A stretch of DNA of 64,000 nt from Mesobacillus jeotgali (GTDB lineage Bacteria > Bacillota > Bacilli > Bacillales > Cytobacillaceae), in the NCBI RefSeq assembly GCF_002874535.1, contig NZ_CP025025.1, positions 3,465,031 through 3,529,030 on the forward strand, written 5' to 3'. A program made the translations under genes and the position numbers. Position 1 is the first letter of the stretch, and each line of letters opens with the position of its first letter. Below, one piece after another: positions 45,302 through 56,894 of this stretch. Under the pieces are notes generated by a model. The model had not been told where the DNA came from and searched no databases. It saw only the letters and a program-made list of their open reading frames with translations.

Positions 45302-46066
45302 ATGATGCTGAAAAATGAACAGCTTAACCAACTGAAGCAAACACTTATAAATGAAAAAGAAACGCTTAATTCACAAATAGATAACAATGAAGAGAATGGC
45401 TATCTGGAAGGCAGCCAGCGGGAAGCGACAGGAGAACTTTCTTCCTACGATAACCATCCTGCGGACAGCGGGACAGAGCTGTTTGAGCGCAGCAAAAATC
45501 TGGCGATGGACGAGCATTTTGATACACAAGTTGAAAAAGTCGATCAGGCCTTGGAGGCAATTGAGAATGGCACATACGGAAAATGTGCGGAGTGCGGTAA
45601 AGAAATTCCTTTTGAGCGACTTGAAGCAGTACCTTATACTTTATATTGCGTCGAGCACTCCGCCGAACAAACTCTTTCAAATGACCGTCCAGCTGAAGAA
45701 GATGTCCTTGAATATACCCATGAAGCCGATTTCAATCGCAGGCAAAACGAGGAAATGGCCGATAACCGGAACAGCTTTAATGATGTAGCTGAATTCGGTA
45801 CATCTGAAACACCATCTGACCTTACAGGTGATCATGAAGATTATAACAAGCTCTATATTGATAATGAAAAAGAAAGAGGGTTCACAGAAGACTTTGAATC
45901 CTTTAGCGCTACTGACATTGAAGGTGATGACCGGCAAGTACTCCAGAGTGATACCGAGGAGGATTACGAGGACATGCTTGACGAAGCAGGCATCGAATCC
46001 GAGCTAGGAGATATCCCTTATAAAGAGAGAGACAGTTATATTGATGATGATAAGAAAAAGAAATAA
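45302..46066 (+). CDS. yteA: YteA family sporulation protein (DksA/TraR zinc finger)
   Basis: This 254-aa acidic protein has an N-terminal coiled coil (about residues 1-90) and a DksA/TraR-type zinc-binding region, CAECG ... YCVEH, near residues 96-120. The C-terminal half is acidic and low in complexity, ending in DDDKKKK. The Bacillus yteA family is described as sporulation related. AAGGATG precedes the ATG. It is monocistronic between menA and a terminator. Confidence 0.9.
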   Translation: MMLKNEQLNQLKQTLINEKETLNSQIDNNEENGYLEGSQREATGELSSYDNHPADSGTELFERSKNLAMDEHFDTQVEKVDQALEAIENGTYGKCAECGKEIPFERLEAVPYTLYCVEHSAEQTLSNDRPAEEDVLEYTHEADFNRRQNEEMADNRNSFNDVAEFGTSETPSDLTGDHEDYNKLYIDNEKERGFTEDFESFSATDIEGDDRQVLQSDTEEDYEDMLDEAGIESELGDIPYKERDSYIDDDKKKK

Positions 46067-46078
46067 GGAATAGACAAC

Positions 46079-46113
46079 AGCCTCAGTTAACTGTTTAACT
46101 GAGGCTATTTTTT
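46079..46113 (+). terminator. Terminator after yteA
   Basis: AGCCTCAGTTAA/TTAACTGAGGCT with a short loop, followed by ATTTTTT. Confidence 0.9.
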
Positions 46114-46277
46114 GAGAGGAATTTATAGAACAAACAAATGTATTGGTATCATAAATCACAAAATAAGGAAGATGAGTTCAAAATGTTATATTATGTAAAA
46201 TATAACTACTAATAAAGCTAATAGGAGACGATATTAGCAACGATTAGTGCTCAAAAATTTTCCATATTATACGGTAA

Positions 46278-46310
46278 AACAAAAACGATTGGAGTTGTTA
46301 CTCTCCAATC
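46278..46310 (-). terminator. Terminator after the ferritin-cupin gene
   Basis: GATTGGAG/CTCCAATC (46287-46294 with 46303-46310) is followed on the minus strand by GTTTTTG. Confidence 0.78.
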
Positions 46311-46324
46311 CCTGTATTCAATAT

Positions 46325-47206
46325 TTACTCGGCAGCTTCAGCATCTGCTTTTGTTTCGTGGACAGTTCCAAATGGATGCTCAGGTGGTGCGTAAATAACA
46401 TATACCTTAAGCTTTGTATCGCCTATATTGGTTACGTTATGCCACTTTCCTTCAGGTATCATGATCGCAAAGTCATCAGATACTCTGGACTCAAAATCCA
46501 GATTATCTTTAGTGTCCCCCATCTGTACGAGTGCTTCTCCTTCTTCCACTCGGATGAATTGATCCCCGGTTTCATGGACTTCCAGACCAATATCTTCGCC
46601 GACATCGATGCTCATCACTGTCACCTGAAGCTTGTTACCTGTCCAAATCGCTGTACGGAATGTCTCGTTCTGCAAGGTAGCGTCTTCAATATTTATGATA
46701 AAAGGCTGCTTTCCATTATCCATTAATGGCCTGTGCCCTTCTTGCCTTAAACAGCCGAATCTTGTAGCATGCTCGATCTCATCTGCAAATGCCCGAAAAA
46801 AGACATTGCCTAATGGAAGATACTGAGTCAGCAAATAACTGTTACGATATTCGTGATAATCTTCAACTTCTGCTTCATATGCCTTTTGCAAGCCTTCCTG
46901 ATAAGATTCGAATTCCACTTGTTCAATTTGGTACTGCGGCGTTTGTCCCGTAAGTGTGACAAACAGGTCCGTAAATTGTTTTAAGTGAACTTGCTTATCC
47001 TCTAACGCCTTCATTATCGCTTTCTTATGTCTCTGGTTTGGCGCAGATTCCGCCAGGCTGCTATAAAAATCAACTGCTGAAGCTTCCCCTTTTATTCCAG
47101 CAAGCAGCGCTTCAAGTACTTGCTGATGGCTATTTTGGCTGGATCTTGGGCTATATACTGAAGAATTAACATAATATGGATAGGAATAGGATGGAACGTT
47201 ATACAA
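46325..47206 (-). CDS. Ferritin-like and cupin domain fusion protein
   Basis: This 293-aa two-domain protein begins with a Tyr/Ser-rich tail (residues 1-25), then a ferritin-like four-helix bundle (about 27-155) with paired Glu/His motifs GEASAVDFY, EDKQVHLKQF, EVEDYHEYR and DEIEHATRFG that could bind two metals. A single-domain cupin follows (about 180-293) with ligand motif GLEVHETGDQFIRVEEGE and a second HNVTN. The cupin is like stand-alone Bacillus mannose-isomerase-type cupins. Translation is from TTG 47206 with AAGGGAATG upstream. Activity unknown; a metal-dependent redox or storage role is plausible only. Confidence 0.78.
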   Translation of the reverse strand: MYNVPSYSYPYYVNSSVYSPRSSQNSHQQVLEALLAGIKGEASAVDFYSSLAESAPNQRHKKAIMKALEDKQVHLKQFTDLFVTLTGQTPQYQIEQVEFESYQEGLQKAYEAEVEDYHEYRNSYLLTQYLPLGNVFFRAFADEIEHATRFGCLRQEGHRPLMDNGKQPFIINIEDATLQNETFRTAIWTGNKLQVTVMSIDVGEDIGLEVHETGDQFIRVEEGEALVQMGDTKDNLDFESRVSDDFAIMIPEGKWHNVTNIGDTKLKVYVIYAPPEHPFGTVHETKADAEAAE

Positions 47207-47347
47207 TTAGCTCATTCCCTTCACAGGTTTTATCAACCTATCCTATGCCCAGTACCCAGGAAACGTACATTGTTCGATTTTTGGACAAGAATATTCCTGC
47301 AGCAGAATCTCAAACTAAGATTACCTTATTAGAAATGGAGATAAACG

Positions 47348-48220
47348 ATGAGTATCATTTTAGCTTTACTGGCCGCGCTATTTGCTTCCTTTACCGCCAT
47401 TCTTGCGAAAATTGGAATTAAGGATGTCGATTCAAACCTGGCAACTGCCGTCAGGACGATCGTTGTTGTGATTATGGCCTACCTGATGGTTGTGATCACT
47501 GGGCAAACGGGGCACATAATGGAAGTATCTTTGAAGTCATTCATCTTTCTTGTCCTTTCCGGATTGACGACCGGTCTTTCCTGGCTTGCCTTTTTTAAAG
47601 CGATCCAAATTGGCGATGTATCAAAAGTTGTCCCTATTGATAAGGCCAGTGTCGTATTGACGATTCTGTTATCTTTCATAGTATTAAGGGAGCCTGCAAC
47701 CATGCCTGTTGTCGCTGGTGGTGTCATTATATCTATTGGTACCTTTGTGCTGATCGGAAAAGACAAAAAGAAGAAAAAGCAGAAGAAGAAGGTGTTCAAC
47801 ACCAAATCATATATTTTTCTGGCCATCATGTCCGCAGTCTTCGCTGCCCTGACCAATATCCTCGCAAAAATCGGAATTGAAGATGTTGATTCAAATGTGG
47901 CTACATTTATCAGAACAGTCGTAATCATTATTTTTGCCTGGGGAATTGTGTTTTTCCAGGGAACTGTGAAGGAGCTTAAGAAAATCTCAAGGAAATCTTA
48001 CGTATTCCTAATCCTATCAGGTGCCGCAACAGGATTCTCATGGTTATGTTATTTCGCCGCACTGGCAATCGGAAAGGTAAGCATCGTCAACCCAATTGAT
48101 AAATTCAGCGTCGTCTTGACGATGATCCTGAGCTTTATCATTTTAAAAGAAAAACCAACAAAATCTACCGTCGCAGGTGCCTTACTGATCACGATTGGAA
48201 CTGGGTTACTGATATTATAG
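47348..48220 (+). CDS. EamA (DMT) family transporter
   Basis: This 290-aa membrane protein has ten predicted helices in two clearly duplicated EamA halves. The segments LFASFTAILAKIGIKDVDSN and VFAALTNILAKIGIEDVDSN show the internal repeat. A Lys-rich linker (KDKKKKKQKKK) joins the halves. Drug/metabolite exporter family; substrate unknown. GGAGATAA precedes the ATG. Confidence 0.88.
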   Translation: MSIILALLAALFASFTAILAKIGIKDVDSNLATAVRTIVVVIMAYLMVVITGQTGHIMEVSLKSFIFLVLSGLTTGLSWLAFFKAIQIGDVSKVVPIDKASVVLTILLSFIVLREPATMPVVAGGVIISIGTFVLIGKDKKKKKQKKKVFNTKSYIFLAIMSAVFAALTNILAKIGIEDVDSNVATFIRTVVIIIFAWGIVFFQGTVKELKKISRKSYVFLILSGAATGFSWLCYFAALAIGKVSIVNPIDKFSVVLTMILSFIILKEKPTKSTVAGALLITIGTGLLIL

Positions 48221-48280
48221 AGGCAATGTAAAGTAATGCTGCTTCTATAGTTCCCTTTGCGTCTCACTTACCCCATTCGG

Positions 48281-48920
48281 GCTTATAGAATTTTTCTATG
48301 TGACCTTTTGGCGTTCAACGGCCTCATTCGGGCTTATAGAATTTTTTTATGTGACCTTTTGGCGCTCCTACGATCTCATTCGGGCTTATAGAATTGTTCT
48401 ATGTGACCTTTTGGCGCTCCTACGATCTCATTCGGGCTTATAGAATTGTTCTATGTGACCTTTTGGCGCTCCTACGATCTCATTCGGGCTTATAGAATTG
48501 TTCTATGTGACCTTTTGGCGCTCCTACGATCTCATTCGGGCTTATAGAATTGTTCTATGTGACCTTTTGGCGCTCCTACGATCTCATTCGGGCTTATAGA
48601 ATTGTTCTATGTGACCTTTTGGCGCTCCTACGATCTCATTCGGGCTTATAGAATTGTTCTATGTGACCTTTTGGCGCTCCTACGATCTCATTCGGGCTTA
48701 TAGAATTGTTCTATGTGACCTTTTGGCGCTCAACGGCCTCATTTGGGCTTATAGAATTTTTCTATGTGACCTTTCGACGCACCTACGACCTCATACGGGC
48801 TTATAGAATTGTTCTATGTGACCTTTTAGCGTTCCTACGACCTCATTTGGGCCTATAGAATTTTTCTATGTGACCTTTTGACACTCAACGAACTCATTTG
48901 GGCTTATAGAATTCTCTGGC
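48281..48920. repeat. Tandem array, 13 units of 51-52 bp
   Basis: GCTTATAG (or GCCTATAG) starts at 48281, 48332, 48384, 48436, 48488, 48540, 48592, 48644, 48696, 48747, 48799, 48851 and 48902. Units from 48384 to 48696 are almost identical; outer ones diverge. Each contains the palindrome ATAGAATTGTTCTAT (TTTTT instead of TTGTT in outer units) and ends TATGTGACCTTTTGGCG. It fills the space between convergent EamA and glgP genes. Confidence 0.97.
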
Positions 48921-48943
48921 AGCTTTCAATCCAATGAAAATAG

Positions 48944-48973
48944 CAAAAAGGCCAAATCGTCACCGATTGGCCT
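48944..48973 (-). terminator. Terminator of the glycogen operon after glgP
   Basis: AGGCCAAATCG/CGATTGGCCT (48949-48959 with 48964-48973) is followed on the minus strand by TTTTTGC. Confidence 0.85.
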
Positions 48974-48981
48974 GGAGCTTC

Positions 48982-51384
48982 TTAAACTTTTAAAGCAGAT
49001 TGTACCTTCCAGATCTGATCCGCATATTCCATGATGGTCCTGTCACTGGAGAAATAACCTGACTTCGCGATATTAACCAGGCTCTTTTGCAGCCATGTAT
49101 TTCGATCCAAGTAACTTAGGCTGACCTCCTGGTGTGCCTCTGCATAGGAAGCAAAATCCCTCAATACGAAGTACTGGTCGTTATGGCCAAGCAAGGTATC
49201 ATAGATTTCATTAAAGTGGTTTTCCGTATCTGGGAAAAAGCCATTGATCAACTGGTCGACCACTCCCCGAATCCGTTCATCATGGTGATAATATTCGAGT
49301 GAGTGGTAGCCGCCATTATTTTGATAATCCAGCACTTCCTCTGCCGTCAGCCCGAACAGGAAGATATTATCCCTGCCGACCAAATCGGTGATCTCGACAT
49401 TTGCACCATCAAGCGTGCCTAGTGTCAAAGCCCCGTTCATCATGAATTTCATATTCCCTGTGCCAGAGGCTTCTTTGCTGGCAGTTGAGATTTGTTCGCT
49501 GATATCCGCAGCCGGAAAAATCTCTTCGGCAAGCGACACTCGGTAGTTTTCAAGGAAAACAACCTTCAGCTTGCCATTCGTTTCGGGGTCATTGTTCACC
49601 TTATCAGCAACAGAGTTAATCAGCTTAATGACCTTTTTGGCAAAATAATAACCTGGAGATGCCTTTGCCCCAAAAATAAATGTGCGCGGATATAGCAATG
49701 CTTCAGGATCTTTTTTCAAAGCATTATAGAGATGCATGATGTGCAGCACATTCAGCAGCTGCCGCTTATAGGCATGTAACCTTTTTACCTGGACATCAAA
49801 AATCGATTCCGTATCAACCTGAATACCCGTTTTATCCAAAATCCGCTTTGCCAGACGTTCCTTGTTGGCCTGCTTAATTCTGTGCAACTTTTCAAGGAAA
49901 ACAGAGTCATCCTTATACCGCATTAACTCCTCCAACTTTTGAGGAGAAGAAACCCAGTCACTCCCAATGGCCTCGGTAATCAATCCGGACAGCCCCGGAT
50001 TCGCCTTCAGCAGCCAGCGGCGGTGGGTAATCCCATTTGTCTTGTTGTTAAAACGTTCAGGATAAAACTGATAAAACTGGTTCATCTCTCGGTTTTTCAG
50101 AATCTCTGTGTGAAGCTGTGCAACACCATTGACGCTGTGGCTCCCGACAATGGCAAGCGGCGCCATACGCACTTCGTCATGGGCGATGATCGCCATGCTC
50201 TCAACCCTGCCCCAGTCGCCAGGATACTGCTCCCAAACCTTCTTGCAGAAACGCTCATTAATTTCCTCGACAATCATGAAAATGCGTGGCAGCAAAGGCT
50301 TAAAGATTCTGACTGGCCACCTCTCCAAGGCCTCCGCCAGTGTCGTATGGTTCGTATAGGAAAGCGTCTGCACGGTGATGTCCCAGGCATCGTCCCACCC
50401 AAGGCCTTCCTCATCCATCAATATTCTCATCAGTTCTGGAACGGCAATCGCAGGGTGCGTGTCATTAATATGGATGCTCACATAATCATGAAACTCTAGC
50501 AAACTCTTATTCTTCTTTTTAAAAGAATTCACAATCGCCTTCAAACTGGACGTGACCAGGAAATATTGCTGCTTGAGACGAAGGATTTTCCCTTCATCAT
50601 GCGTGTCATCCGGATAAAGAAATTCAGAAACCGATTCTGTATCCTTCTTGTATTTAAAAATATCTGCATTTGCCGGGAACCTGGATGGCTCGGCATTCCA
50701 CAGTCTCAACGTGTTGACTGTCTGAGTCTCGTAGCCGATGACAGGCAGGTCGTAAGGTACAGCCATGATTGTCTCGGCGTTCAGGTGCCTGAAAACAAGC
50801 CGCCCATTCTCCATCCTGCTTTCGATTTCACCCCAGAACGGGACCTCGACCGCATCATCCGCCTTGCGCACCTCCCAAACATGGCCATGTCTCAGCCATT
50901 GCTCAGGAAGCTCCACCTGATAGCCATCGACGATTTTTTGCTCGAATAGACCGTGTTTATAGCGGATGCCACATCCGTGTCCAGGCAGATCAAGGGAAGC
51001 GAGGGAATCTAGGAAGCATGCTGCAAGGCGGCCGAGACCGCCATTGCCAAGCCCGGCATCCGCTTCGATCTCCTCCAGCTGGTCCAGCTCGATGCCCAGC
51101 TCCCTGAGCCCCTCACAGACCACTTTTTCGACGCCTAAATTAATCAGGTTATGCCTCAGCAGCCGGCCCAGCAGGAACTCGATCGACAAGTAATAAACCT
51201 GCTTTTTCGCGCCGGCACGATATAATTCATTTGTTTTAATCCAATCAGAACTCACATGCTCCCTGATCATATGCCCGAGAGTCTGGAACTGCTCTCGGCT
51301 CGTGCTTTCTTCAAAGCTGGTTCCAAACATCATCTCGAGTTTTTTCAAGAAAGCATTTTTGAACTTGGGAACACTAGAAAACAT
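48982..51384 (-). CDS. glgP: Glycogen phosphorylase GlgP
   Basis: This 800-aa PLP enzyme releases glucose-1-phosphate from glycogen. The PLP Lys lies in [37 protein letters not shown] is the N-terminal active-site motif. The start is ATG 51384 with AAGGAG upstream; the frame runs further upstream only inside glgA. It overlaps glgA by 11 bases and is the last gene of the operon. Confidence 0.96.
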   Translation of the reverse strand: MFSSVPKFKNAFLKKLEMMFGTSFEESTSREQFQTLGHMIREHVSSDWIKTNELYRAGAKKQVYYLSIEFLLGRLLRHNLINLGVEKVVCEGLRELGIELDQLEEIEADAGLGNGGLGRLAACFLDSLASLDLPGHGCGIRYKHGLFEQKIVDGYQVELPEQWLRHGHVWEVRKADDAVEVPFWGEIESRMENGRLVFRHLNAETIMAVPYDLPVIGYETQTVNTLRLWNAEPSRFPANADIFKYKKDTESVSEFLYPDDTHDEGKILRLKQQYFLVTSSLKAIVNSFKKKNKSLLEFHDYVSIHINDTHPAIAVPELMRILMDEEGLGWDDAWDITVQTLSYTNHTTLAEALERWPVRIFKPLLPRIFMIVEEINERFCKKVWEQYPGDWGRVESMAIIAHDEVRMAPLAIVGSHSVNGVAQLHTEILKNREMNQFYQFYPERFNNKTNGITHRRWLLKANPGLSGLITEAIGSDWVSSPQKLEELMRYKDDSVFLEKLHRIKQANKERLAKRILDKTGIQVDTESIFDVQVKRLHAYKRQLLNVLHIMHLYNALKKDPEALLYPRTFIFGAKASPGYYFAKKVIKLINSVADKVNNDPETNGKLKVVFLENYRVSLAEEIFPAADISEQISTASKEASGTGNMKFMMNGALTLGTLDGANVEITDLVGRDNIFLFGLTAEEVLDYQNNGGYHSLEYYHHDERIRGVVDQLINGFFPDTENHFNEIYDTLLGHNDQYFVLRDFASYAEAHQEVSLSYLDRNTWLQKSLVNIAKSGYFSSDRTIMEYADQIWKVQSALKV

Positions 51385-52825
51385 GCGATTCACTCCTTGA
51401 GATGAGATCGGAATACAATTCCTTATATTGTCTGGCAGACTGAGCCCAGCTATAGTCTGTCTGCATAGCATTTTTCGCCAGTTTAAGCCATTTTTCGCGC
51501 TCATGGTAAAAAGACAGCGCCCGTTCAAGTGTAAACAGCATGTCATGGGCGTTAAAGTTTGCAAAGGAAAATCCATTGCCTTCACCGGTAAATTCATTGT
51601 AAGGCTGTACTGTATCGTTCAGGCCGCCTGTTTCTCTTACAACGGGAATTGATCCATAGCGCATCGCGATCATCTGGCTAAGCCCGCATGGCTCGAACTT
51701 GGATGGCATCAGGAACAAATCGGAGCCTGCGTAGACTTGATGGGCCAAATTCTCATCAAAGCCAATGTATACGCCACACTGTTCAGGGTAATGCGCGGCC
51801 ATTTCCCTGAAAAATTGTTCAAACTCAGGGTCGCCTGTTCCCAGCACGACAAGCTGCATTCCCGTCGCCATGATTTCATGGAAAACTCCCCTGACCAAAT
51901 CGAGACCCTTCTGCTTCGTCAGCCTCGTAATCATTGCTGCAACAGGGATATTCTCGTTTTCTGGCAAGCCGAAATCCCGCTGTACCTGAAGCTTGTTTTC
52001 GACTCTTCTTTCAAGTGAGTCCACTCCGAAATTGGCAGCCAATCCAGGATACTTTTCAGGATCATATAAATCGTGATCAATCCCATTCAGGATTCCCGAT
52101 AGATCTTCGCTTCTTTTACGCAGGATGCCATCCAGCTTTTCACCATAAAATTCTGTCTGGATTTCCTCCTTGTAAGTAGGACTGACCGTAGTGATATGGT
52201 CTGCAGCAATCAAAGCTGCTTTCATAAAATTGGCGTTCCCGAAAAACTCCAGCTGCTCTTCATTGAAATAACGATTGTCAATTTGAAGTAGGTCACCAAG
52301 TACTTCTGGAGGGAATATTCCCTGGAACTGCAGATTATGAATCGTGAACACGGACCTGATCAATCCGTATCCGGGCCGCTTATAATACTCCGTCCTTAGT
52401 AAAAATGGAATCATGCCTGTATGCCAGTCATGGCAATGAATGACATCAGGGTAGAATTCAGTTTCTGCGATCAATTCAAGGACAGCCCTGTTAAAAAACG
52501 CGAACCGTTCCCCATCATCATAATGTCCGTAAAGGCTATCTCGTTTAAAATAATACTCATTGTCTACAAAATAGAAAGTAACGCCTTCATGCTCAAGAGT
52601 TTCAATGCCACAATATTGCGAGCGCCAGCCTAACTGCACATTATACTCTTTCACTTTCTTCATTTCAGAACGGAATTTATCAGGAATCAATCCATACTTC
52701 GGTAAAATAACCCTGACATCCGCTCCGAGCTTTTTCAATTCCTTCGGAAGCGATCCCGCTACATCCGCCAGTCCGCCTGACTTGATAAACGGGACGCATT
52801 CCGATACGGCAAATAACACCTTCAC
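51374..52825 (-). CDS. glgA: Glycogen synthase GlgA (ADP-glucose)
   Basis: This 483-aa GT5 glycosyltransferase extends alpha-1,4-glucan. The N-terminal [13 protein letters not shown] binds ADP-glucose; the C-terminal [15 protein letters not shown] and [10 protein letters not shown] are the second nucleotide motifs. Translation begins at GTG 52825 with GGGGAG upstream. It overlaps glgD by four bases. Confidence 0.96.
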   Translation of the reverse strand: MKVLFAVSECVPFIKSGGLADVAGSLPKELKKLGADVRVILPKYGLIPDKFRSEMKKVKEYNVQLGWRSQYCGIETLEHEGVTFYFVDNEYYFKRDSLYGHYDDGERFAFFNRAVLELIAETEFYPDVIHCHDWHTGMIPFLLRTEYYKRPGYGLIRSVFTIHNLQFQGIFPPEVLGDLLQIDNRYFNEEQLEFFGNANFMKAALIAADHITTVSPTYKEEIQTEFYGEKLDGILRKRSEDLSGILNGIDHDLYDPEKYPGLAANFGVDSLERRVENKLQVQRDFGLPENENIPVAAMITRLTKQKGLDLVRGVFHEIMATGMQLVVLGTGDPEFEQFFREMAAHYPEQCGVYIGFDENLAHQVYAGSDLFLMPSKFEPCGLSQMIAMRYGSIPVVRETGGLNDTVQPYNEFTGEGNGFSFANFNAHDMLFTLERALSFYHEREKWLKLAKNAMQTDYSWAQSARQYKELYSDLISRSESHVF

Positions 52826-53850
52826 GAGCTGCTCCCCACTCCCTGGACCGAACCTTTGCGGATAACAGTCGGTGAGTCTGCTGGCGCTGTAATCACTGTT
52901 CCTGCTTCTATTCTTGCATCCTTATCGACAATCACTGAATCCAATAGACAATTCTCCTTGATTTGTGTCTTCTGCATGATGATGCAGTTGCGGATGACGG
53001 TACCTTTGCCGATTTTTACCCCGCGGGCAATGATGCTGTTTTCGACAGTACCCTCAATCATTCCGCCATTGGCAACCATCGAGTTTCTTACGGATGCATC
53101 AACATCATATCGGGTAGGCGGCTCATCCTTCACCTTAGTCAGAATCGGCCTATCCTTCGGGAACAGCTCCTTCCAGACTTCGGGCTTCATTAGGTCCATG
53201 CTGGTCCTGAAATAGTTTCCAATTGTATCAACCATAGAGGCATACCCTTCAAAGTTGTAATAGCAGAGATGGAACTGGCTATCCAGGTCGGTGGCGACAT
53301 CCCTCATATTCGAGTAGCCAGTTTCACTGCGAGTCGTGATTAAATCCATCAACAACGTCTTTTTAACAAGATAAATGCCCAGTGATTTTCCTTCCTTCTG
53401 TACCTCTGTGATATCGCAGCCTGATTTGATATGCCAATCTAGCAGCGGCTGGAAATCCATATTGAATACCGTATAGGAATTAGCAATCAGCGCATACTCC
53501 TGGGTACTCCGTTCAAAAAAGTCAATGTTGTCAGCAAAGTGGTCGAGCGTGCCGATTCCCGTATAATGTTTATCAAGGTTAGGCGCAGGGAAGAAAAATA
53601 GTCCATCCCTTTTTCGATTAAGATCCCAGTTCCTGCCTGACCCTAAATGATCCATCAGCGACCTGTATTGGAATTTAGGAAAAATCGCCACGCTCTGGAT
53701 ACCAGAGTTGACCATGTTTGATAGGATAAAATCGATCAGTCTGTATCTTCCGCCAAAAGGGATCGCTGCCACCGACCGGTGAATGGACAGTTCATGCAAA
53801 TCATCGTGAACCGTTGTCGCATCTATTACTCCTAATAATTGTTTGTTCAT
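52822..53850 (-). CDS. glgD: Glucose-1-phosphate adenylyltransferase subunit GlgD
   Basis: This 342-aa protein is the non-catalytic partner of GlgC in Bacillus. The pyrophosphorylase domain has the degenerate motif [14 protein letters not shown] rather than the full GGxGxRL loop, and a C-terminal left-handed beta-helix. It raises activity of the GlgCD complex. GGGAGG precedes the ATG. It starts 22 bases after glgC. Confidence 0.94.
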   Translation of the reverse strand: MNKQLLGVIDATTVHDDLHELSIHRSVAAIPFGGRYRLIDFILSNMVNSGIQSVAIFPKFQYRSLMDHLGSGRNWDLNRKRDGLFFFPAPNLDKHYTGIGTLDHFADNIDFFERSTQEYALIANSYTVFNMDFQPLLDWHIKSGCDITEVQKEGKSLGIYLVKKTLLMDLITTRSETGYSNMRDVATDLDSQFHLCYYNFEGYASMVDTIGNYFRTSMDLMKPEVWKELFPKDRPILTKVKDEPPTRYDVDASVRNSMVANGGMIEGTVENSIIARGVKIGKGTVIRNCIIMQKTQIKENCLLDSVIVDKDARIEAGTVITAPADSPTVIRKGSVQGVGSSS

Positions 53851-53872
53851 TTCTTTTTCCTCCCGAATCGGT

Positions 53873-55021
53873 TCAATTGGATTGCAATTCTCCGATTGTT
53901 TCTTCAGATACTAGTGTAATGTCATTCGCGCTCTCGCCCGGCTTTATAATTGTTCCATCCGGCACATAGACTCCTGGGGATACAATCGCCTTTTCAATCA
54001 CACAATTGTGTCCAATAACAGCATCCGGCATAATAACAGTTTCCTTTACAACAGCTCCCTTTTTCACGGTCACTCCCTGGAATACAACCGTTCTGGAAAC
54101 CTCCCCTTCGATCTTGCAGCCTTCATTGACCAGCGACTCTGATACTTCTCCTTCTGGGCAAATATATTGCGGCGGCTGATTCGGATTGACAGAGTAGATT
54201 CGCCACGAATGATCAAACAGGTTCAATTCACAATCTTTATCCAATAAATCCATATTCGCTTCCCAAAGACTTTGTACTGTCCCAACATCTTTCCAATAGC
54301 CTTTAAAAGGATAGGCAAATAAGTTCATATTTTCTTGTATTAGCAGAGGAATGATATCCTTCCCAAAATCGTGGCTGGAATCAGAATTCTGATCATCTCT
54401 TATCAGATATTCCCTTAAAACGCTCCATTTAAAAATATAAATTCCCATCGAAGCGAGATTATTTTTCGCTACGTCTGGTTTTTCTTCAAATTCAGTGATT
54501 CTTAGGTCAGCATCTGTATTCATGATGCCAAAGCGATTTGTCTCTTCCCAGGGAACTTCAATGACTGAGATCGTCACATCGGCTCTTTTTTCGATATGGT
54601 AATTGAGCATCAACTCATAATTCATTTTATAAATATGGTCACCCGAGAGAATCAACACGTACTCAGGGTTATACTGATCAAGATAGTTCAAATTCTGAAA
54701 AATCGCGCTGGCCGTACCGGAATACCATTTCACTTCAGAACTCTCAGCATAAGGCGGCAGCACAGTCACCCCACCATCCTTCCTGTCGAGGTCCCAGGCG
54801 CTGCCGATGCCAATATAAGAATTGAGCAGGAGCGGCTGGTACTGCGTCAATACGCCCACAGTATGGATTCCTGAGTTCGTGCAGTTGCTTAACGGGAAAT
54901 CGATAATTCGATATTTGCCGCCAAAAGGGACAGCTGGTTTAGCGAGATTCTTCGTCAGTGAGTGCAGCCGGCTTCCTTTTCCTCCTGCCAACAGCATTGC
55001 TACGCATTTCTTCTTTTGCAT
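53873..55021 (-). CDS. glgC: Glucose-1-phosphate adenylyltransferase GlgC
   Basis: This 382-aa catalytic subunit makes ADP-glucose from glucose-1-phosphate and ATP. The loop [28 protein letters not shown] motif is complete, [10 protein letters not shown] and a C-terminal beta-helix follow. GGGGAG precedes the ATG. Its first 83 bases overlap the end of glgB. Confidence 0.96.
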   Translation of the reverse strand: MQKKKCVAMLLAGGKGSRLHSLTKNLAKPAVPFGGKYRIIDFPLSNCTNSGIHTVGVLTQYQPLLLNSYIGIGSAWDLDRKDGGVTVLPPYAESSEVKWYSGTASAIFQNLNYLDQYNPEYVLILSGDHIYKMNYELMLNYHIEKRADVTISVIEVPWEETNRFGIMNTDADLRITEFEEKPDVAKNNLASMGIYIFKWSVLREYLIRDDQNSDSSHDFGKDIIPLLIQENMNLFAYPFKGYWKDVGTVQSLWEANMDLLDKDCELNLFDHSWRIYSVNPNQPPQYICPEGEVSESLVNEGCKIEGEVSRTVVFQGVTVKKGAVVKETVIMPDAVIGHNCVIEKAIVSPGVYVPDGTIIKPGESANDITLVSEETIGELQSN

Positions 55022-56894
55022 GATTGTTTCTCCCCTTTCTTTTTATAACAGGACGTAGAACTGAGATTCCGAATGGAGAAATACTCATCTCTATAGAATA
55101 TGGCCTTCCATGGAAGGCTATTTCTTCAGCTTTCAAAACTTTTTTGTTTATTACGCCTGAACCTCCAAAGACTGTAGCATCGCTGTTCAAGATTTCCCGA
55201 TATTCGCCAGGCTTCGGTACACCGATTCGATAATCGCTATATACTTTCTCTGTAAAATTGCAAACAATGACCAGAAGTTCTTCAGGATTCTTCCCTTTCC
55301 TGATAAAAGAAAAAATTGACTGGTCCCGGTTATCAGCATCGATCCATTCAAAACCTTCATAGCTTTGATCGACCTCATACAATGGCTTAGACCGCTTATA
55401 CAATTTGATTAGTTCCCTATTATAATGATTCATCTTTTCATGCATTTCATAATCGAGGAGCATCCAGTCCAACTGTTCCTTGTCCTTCCATTCCGAAAAC
55501 TGCCCAAATTCAGTCCCCATGAACGTCAGCTTCTTTCCTGGATGTGCTGTCATGAACCCTAGCAAACCCCTTAGCTGTGCGAACTTTTGCCAGTAATCGC
55601 CCGGCATCTTATCAAGTAGCGACTTCTTCCCGTGGACGACTTCATCATGTGAGAAAGGCAGGACAAAATTCTCTGAAAAAGCATACAGGAGCGAAAAGGT
55701 AACTTTATCATGTATATGCTTCCTTTTATGGGATTCTTCCTCCATATACTTCAAGGTGTCATTCATCCATCCCATATTCCACTTGTATGTAAAACCAAGA
55801 CCTCCATACTCCACAGGAGCAGTCACCTGCGGCCAGTCAGTCGAATCCTCGGCAATCATCAGCGCTCCCGGCTCAAAATCTTTGACCGCTTTGTTCAGCT
55901 TCTTTAAAAATCCCACTCCATACTGGTTCGCAGCCTGGATTGAATTCGGCCAGTAGATGATATTGGCCACTGCATCAACCCTGAAGCCATCGATATGATA
56001 TTTTTCGAGCCAGAAAAGCGCACTTGAAATCAGGAAGCTCTGTACTTCCGTTTTTCCCAAGTCAAAATTGGCGGTCCCCCAAACTTGGTTCTCTCGATCA
56101 TTCTCCCGCTGATATTCAAACACATAGCTGCCATCAAATTTATACAGCCCATGCGCATCTTTACAAAAATGCCCGGGAATCCAATCAAGGATGACCCCGA
56201 TGCCGTTTTGATGGCACATATCAACGAAATACATGAAATCATGAGGAGTTCCATATCGACTCGTAACTGAAAAATAACCTGTGGATTGATAGCCCCAGGA
56301 GATGTCGAGCGGATGCTCAGTTAGAGGCAATAATTCAATATGTGTGTATCCATGCGCAACAATATATGGAATCAATTCATCAACAAGCTCACGGTATGTA
56401 AGGAACGAACCATTATCATGCTTTTTCCAGGATCCCACATGAAGTTCATAGATGAACATTGGCTCGCCAAGTGTGCTCCTCTTTTCACGCTTTTGCAGCC
56501 ATTTCTGGTCATTCCATTTATAGCCGTCCATTGGGTAGACAATCGAAGCCGTATTTGGCCTTAATTCCGAGAAAAAAGCATAGGGATCAGATTTGAGCAA
56601 TCGCTCTCCTGTTGCTGTTACAATCTCATATTTATAAATGGCGCCTGTCAAATCACCCTCATGAGCGAGCTGCCAGACCCCCTCCTGATTAACTTTATGA
56701 AACTCATAGCCATTTCCATCCCAATTATTAAAATTACCTGTTAGCCTTACCTGAGTCGCATTTGGAGCCCACACACAAAATCGAGTATATGTTTCAGTTC
56801 CATTTTTAATGACATGTGCTCCAAATAAATTGTAGCTTTGGAACAGATTCCCTTCATGGAATAAATGCAATTCAAACTCTGTAGGATTAATCAC
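54939..56894 (-). CDS. glgB: 1,4-Alpha-glucan branching enzyme GlgB
   Basis: This 651-aa GH13 enzyme has an N-terminal CBM48 ([20 protein letters not shown]) and a TIM-barrel with catalytic Asp in GFRVDAV, Glu in MIAEDST and Asp in FSHDEVV. The start GTG 56894 (or TTG 56897) has AAGG at about the right distance; homologues begin here. The C-terminus runs 83 bases into glgC, adding a basic tail ([15 protein letters not shown]) absent from B. subtilis GlgB as I recall it. First gene of glgBCDAP. B. subtilis glg is sigma-E dependent; I see no convincing match here. Confidence 0.93.
   Translation of the reverse strand: MINPTEFELHLFHEGNLFQSYNLFGAHVIKNGTETYTRFCVWAPNATQVRLTGNFNNWDGNGYEFHKVNQEGVWQLAHEGDLTGAIYKYEIVTATGERLLKSDPYAFFSELRPNTASIVYPMDGYKWNDQKWLQKREKRSTLGEPMFIYELHVGSWKKHDNGSFLTYRELVDELIPYIVAHGYTHIELLPLTEHPLDISWGYQSTGYFSVTSRYGTPHDFMYFVDMCHQNGIGVILDWIPGHFCKDAHGLYKFDGSYVFEYQRENDRENQVWGTANFDLGKTEVQSFLISSALFWLEKYHIDGFRVDAVANIIYWPNSIQAANQYGVGFLKKLNKAVKDFEPGALMIAEDSTDWPQVTAPVEYGGLGFTYKWNMGWMNDTLKYMEEESHKRKHIHDKVTFSLLYAFSENFVLPFSHDEVVHGKKSLLDKMPGDYWQKFAQLRGLLGFMTAHPGKKLTFMGTEFGQFSEWKDKEQLDWMLLDYEMHEKMNHYNRELIKLYKRSKPLYEVDQSYEGFEWIDADNRDQSIFSFIRKGKNPEELLVIVCNFTEKVYSDYRIGVPKPGEYREILNSDATVFGGSGVINKKVLKAEEIAFHGRPYSIEMSISPFGISVLRPVIKRKGRNNHAKEEMRSNAVGRRKRKPAALTDEESR

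Noticed and set aside
47176..47421. 81-codon plus-strand frame between the ferritin-cupin and EamA genes
   Set aside because: It overlaps the divergent promoter region and the EamA start in another frame, with no ribosome site.
48281..48920. Possible CRISPR array
   Set aside because: The whole 52-bp unit is repeated with no unique spacers, and no cas genes are present.
51385..51597. 71-codon extension of glgP
   Set aside because: It lies wholly inside glgA in another frame and lacks similarity to phosphorylases.
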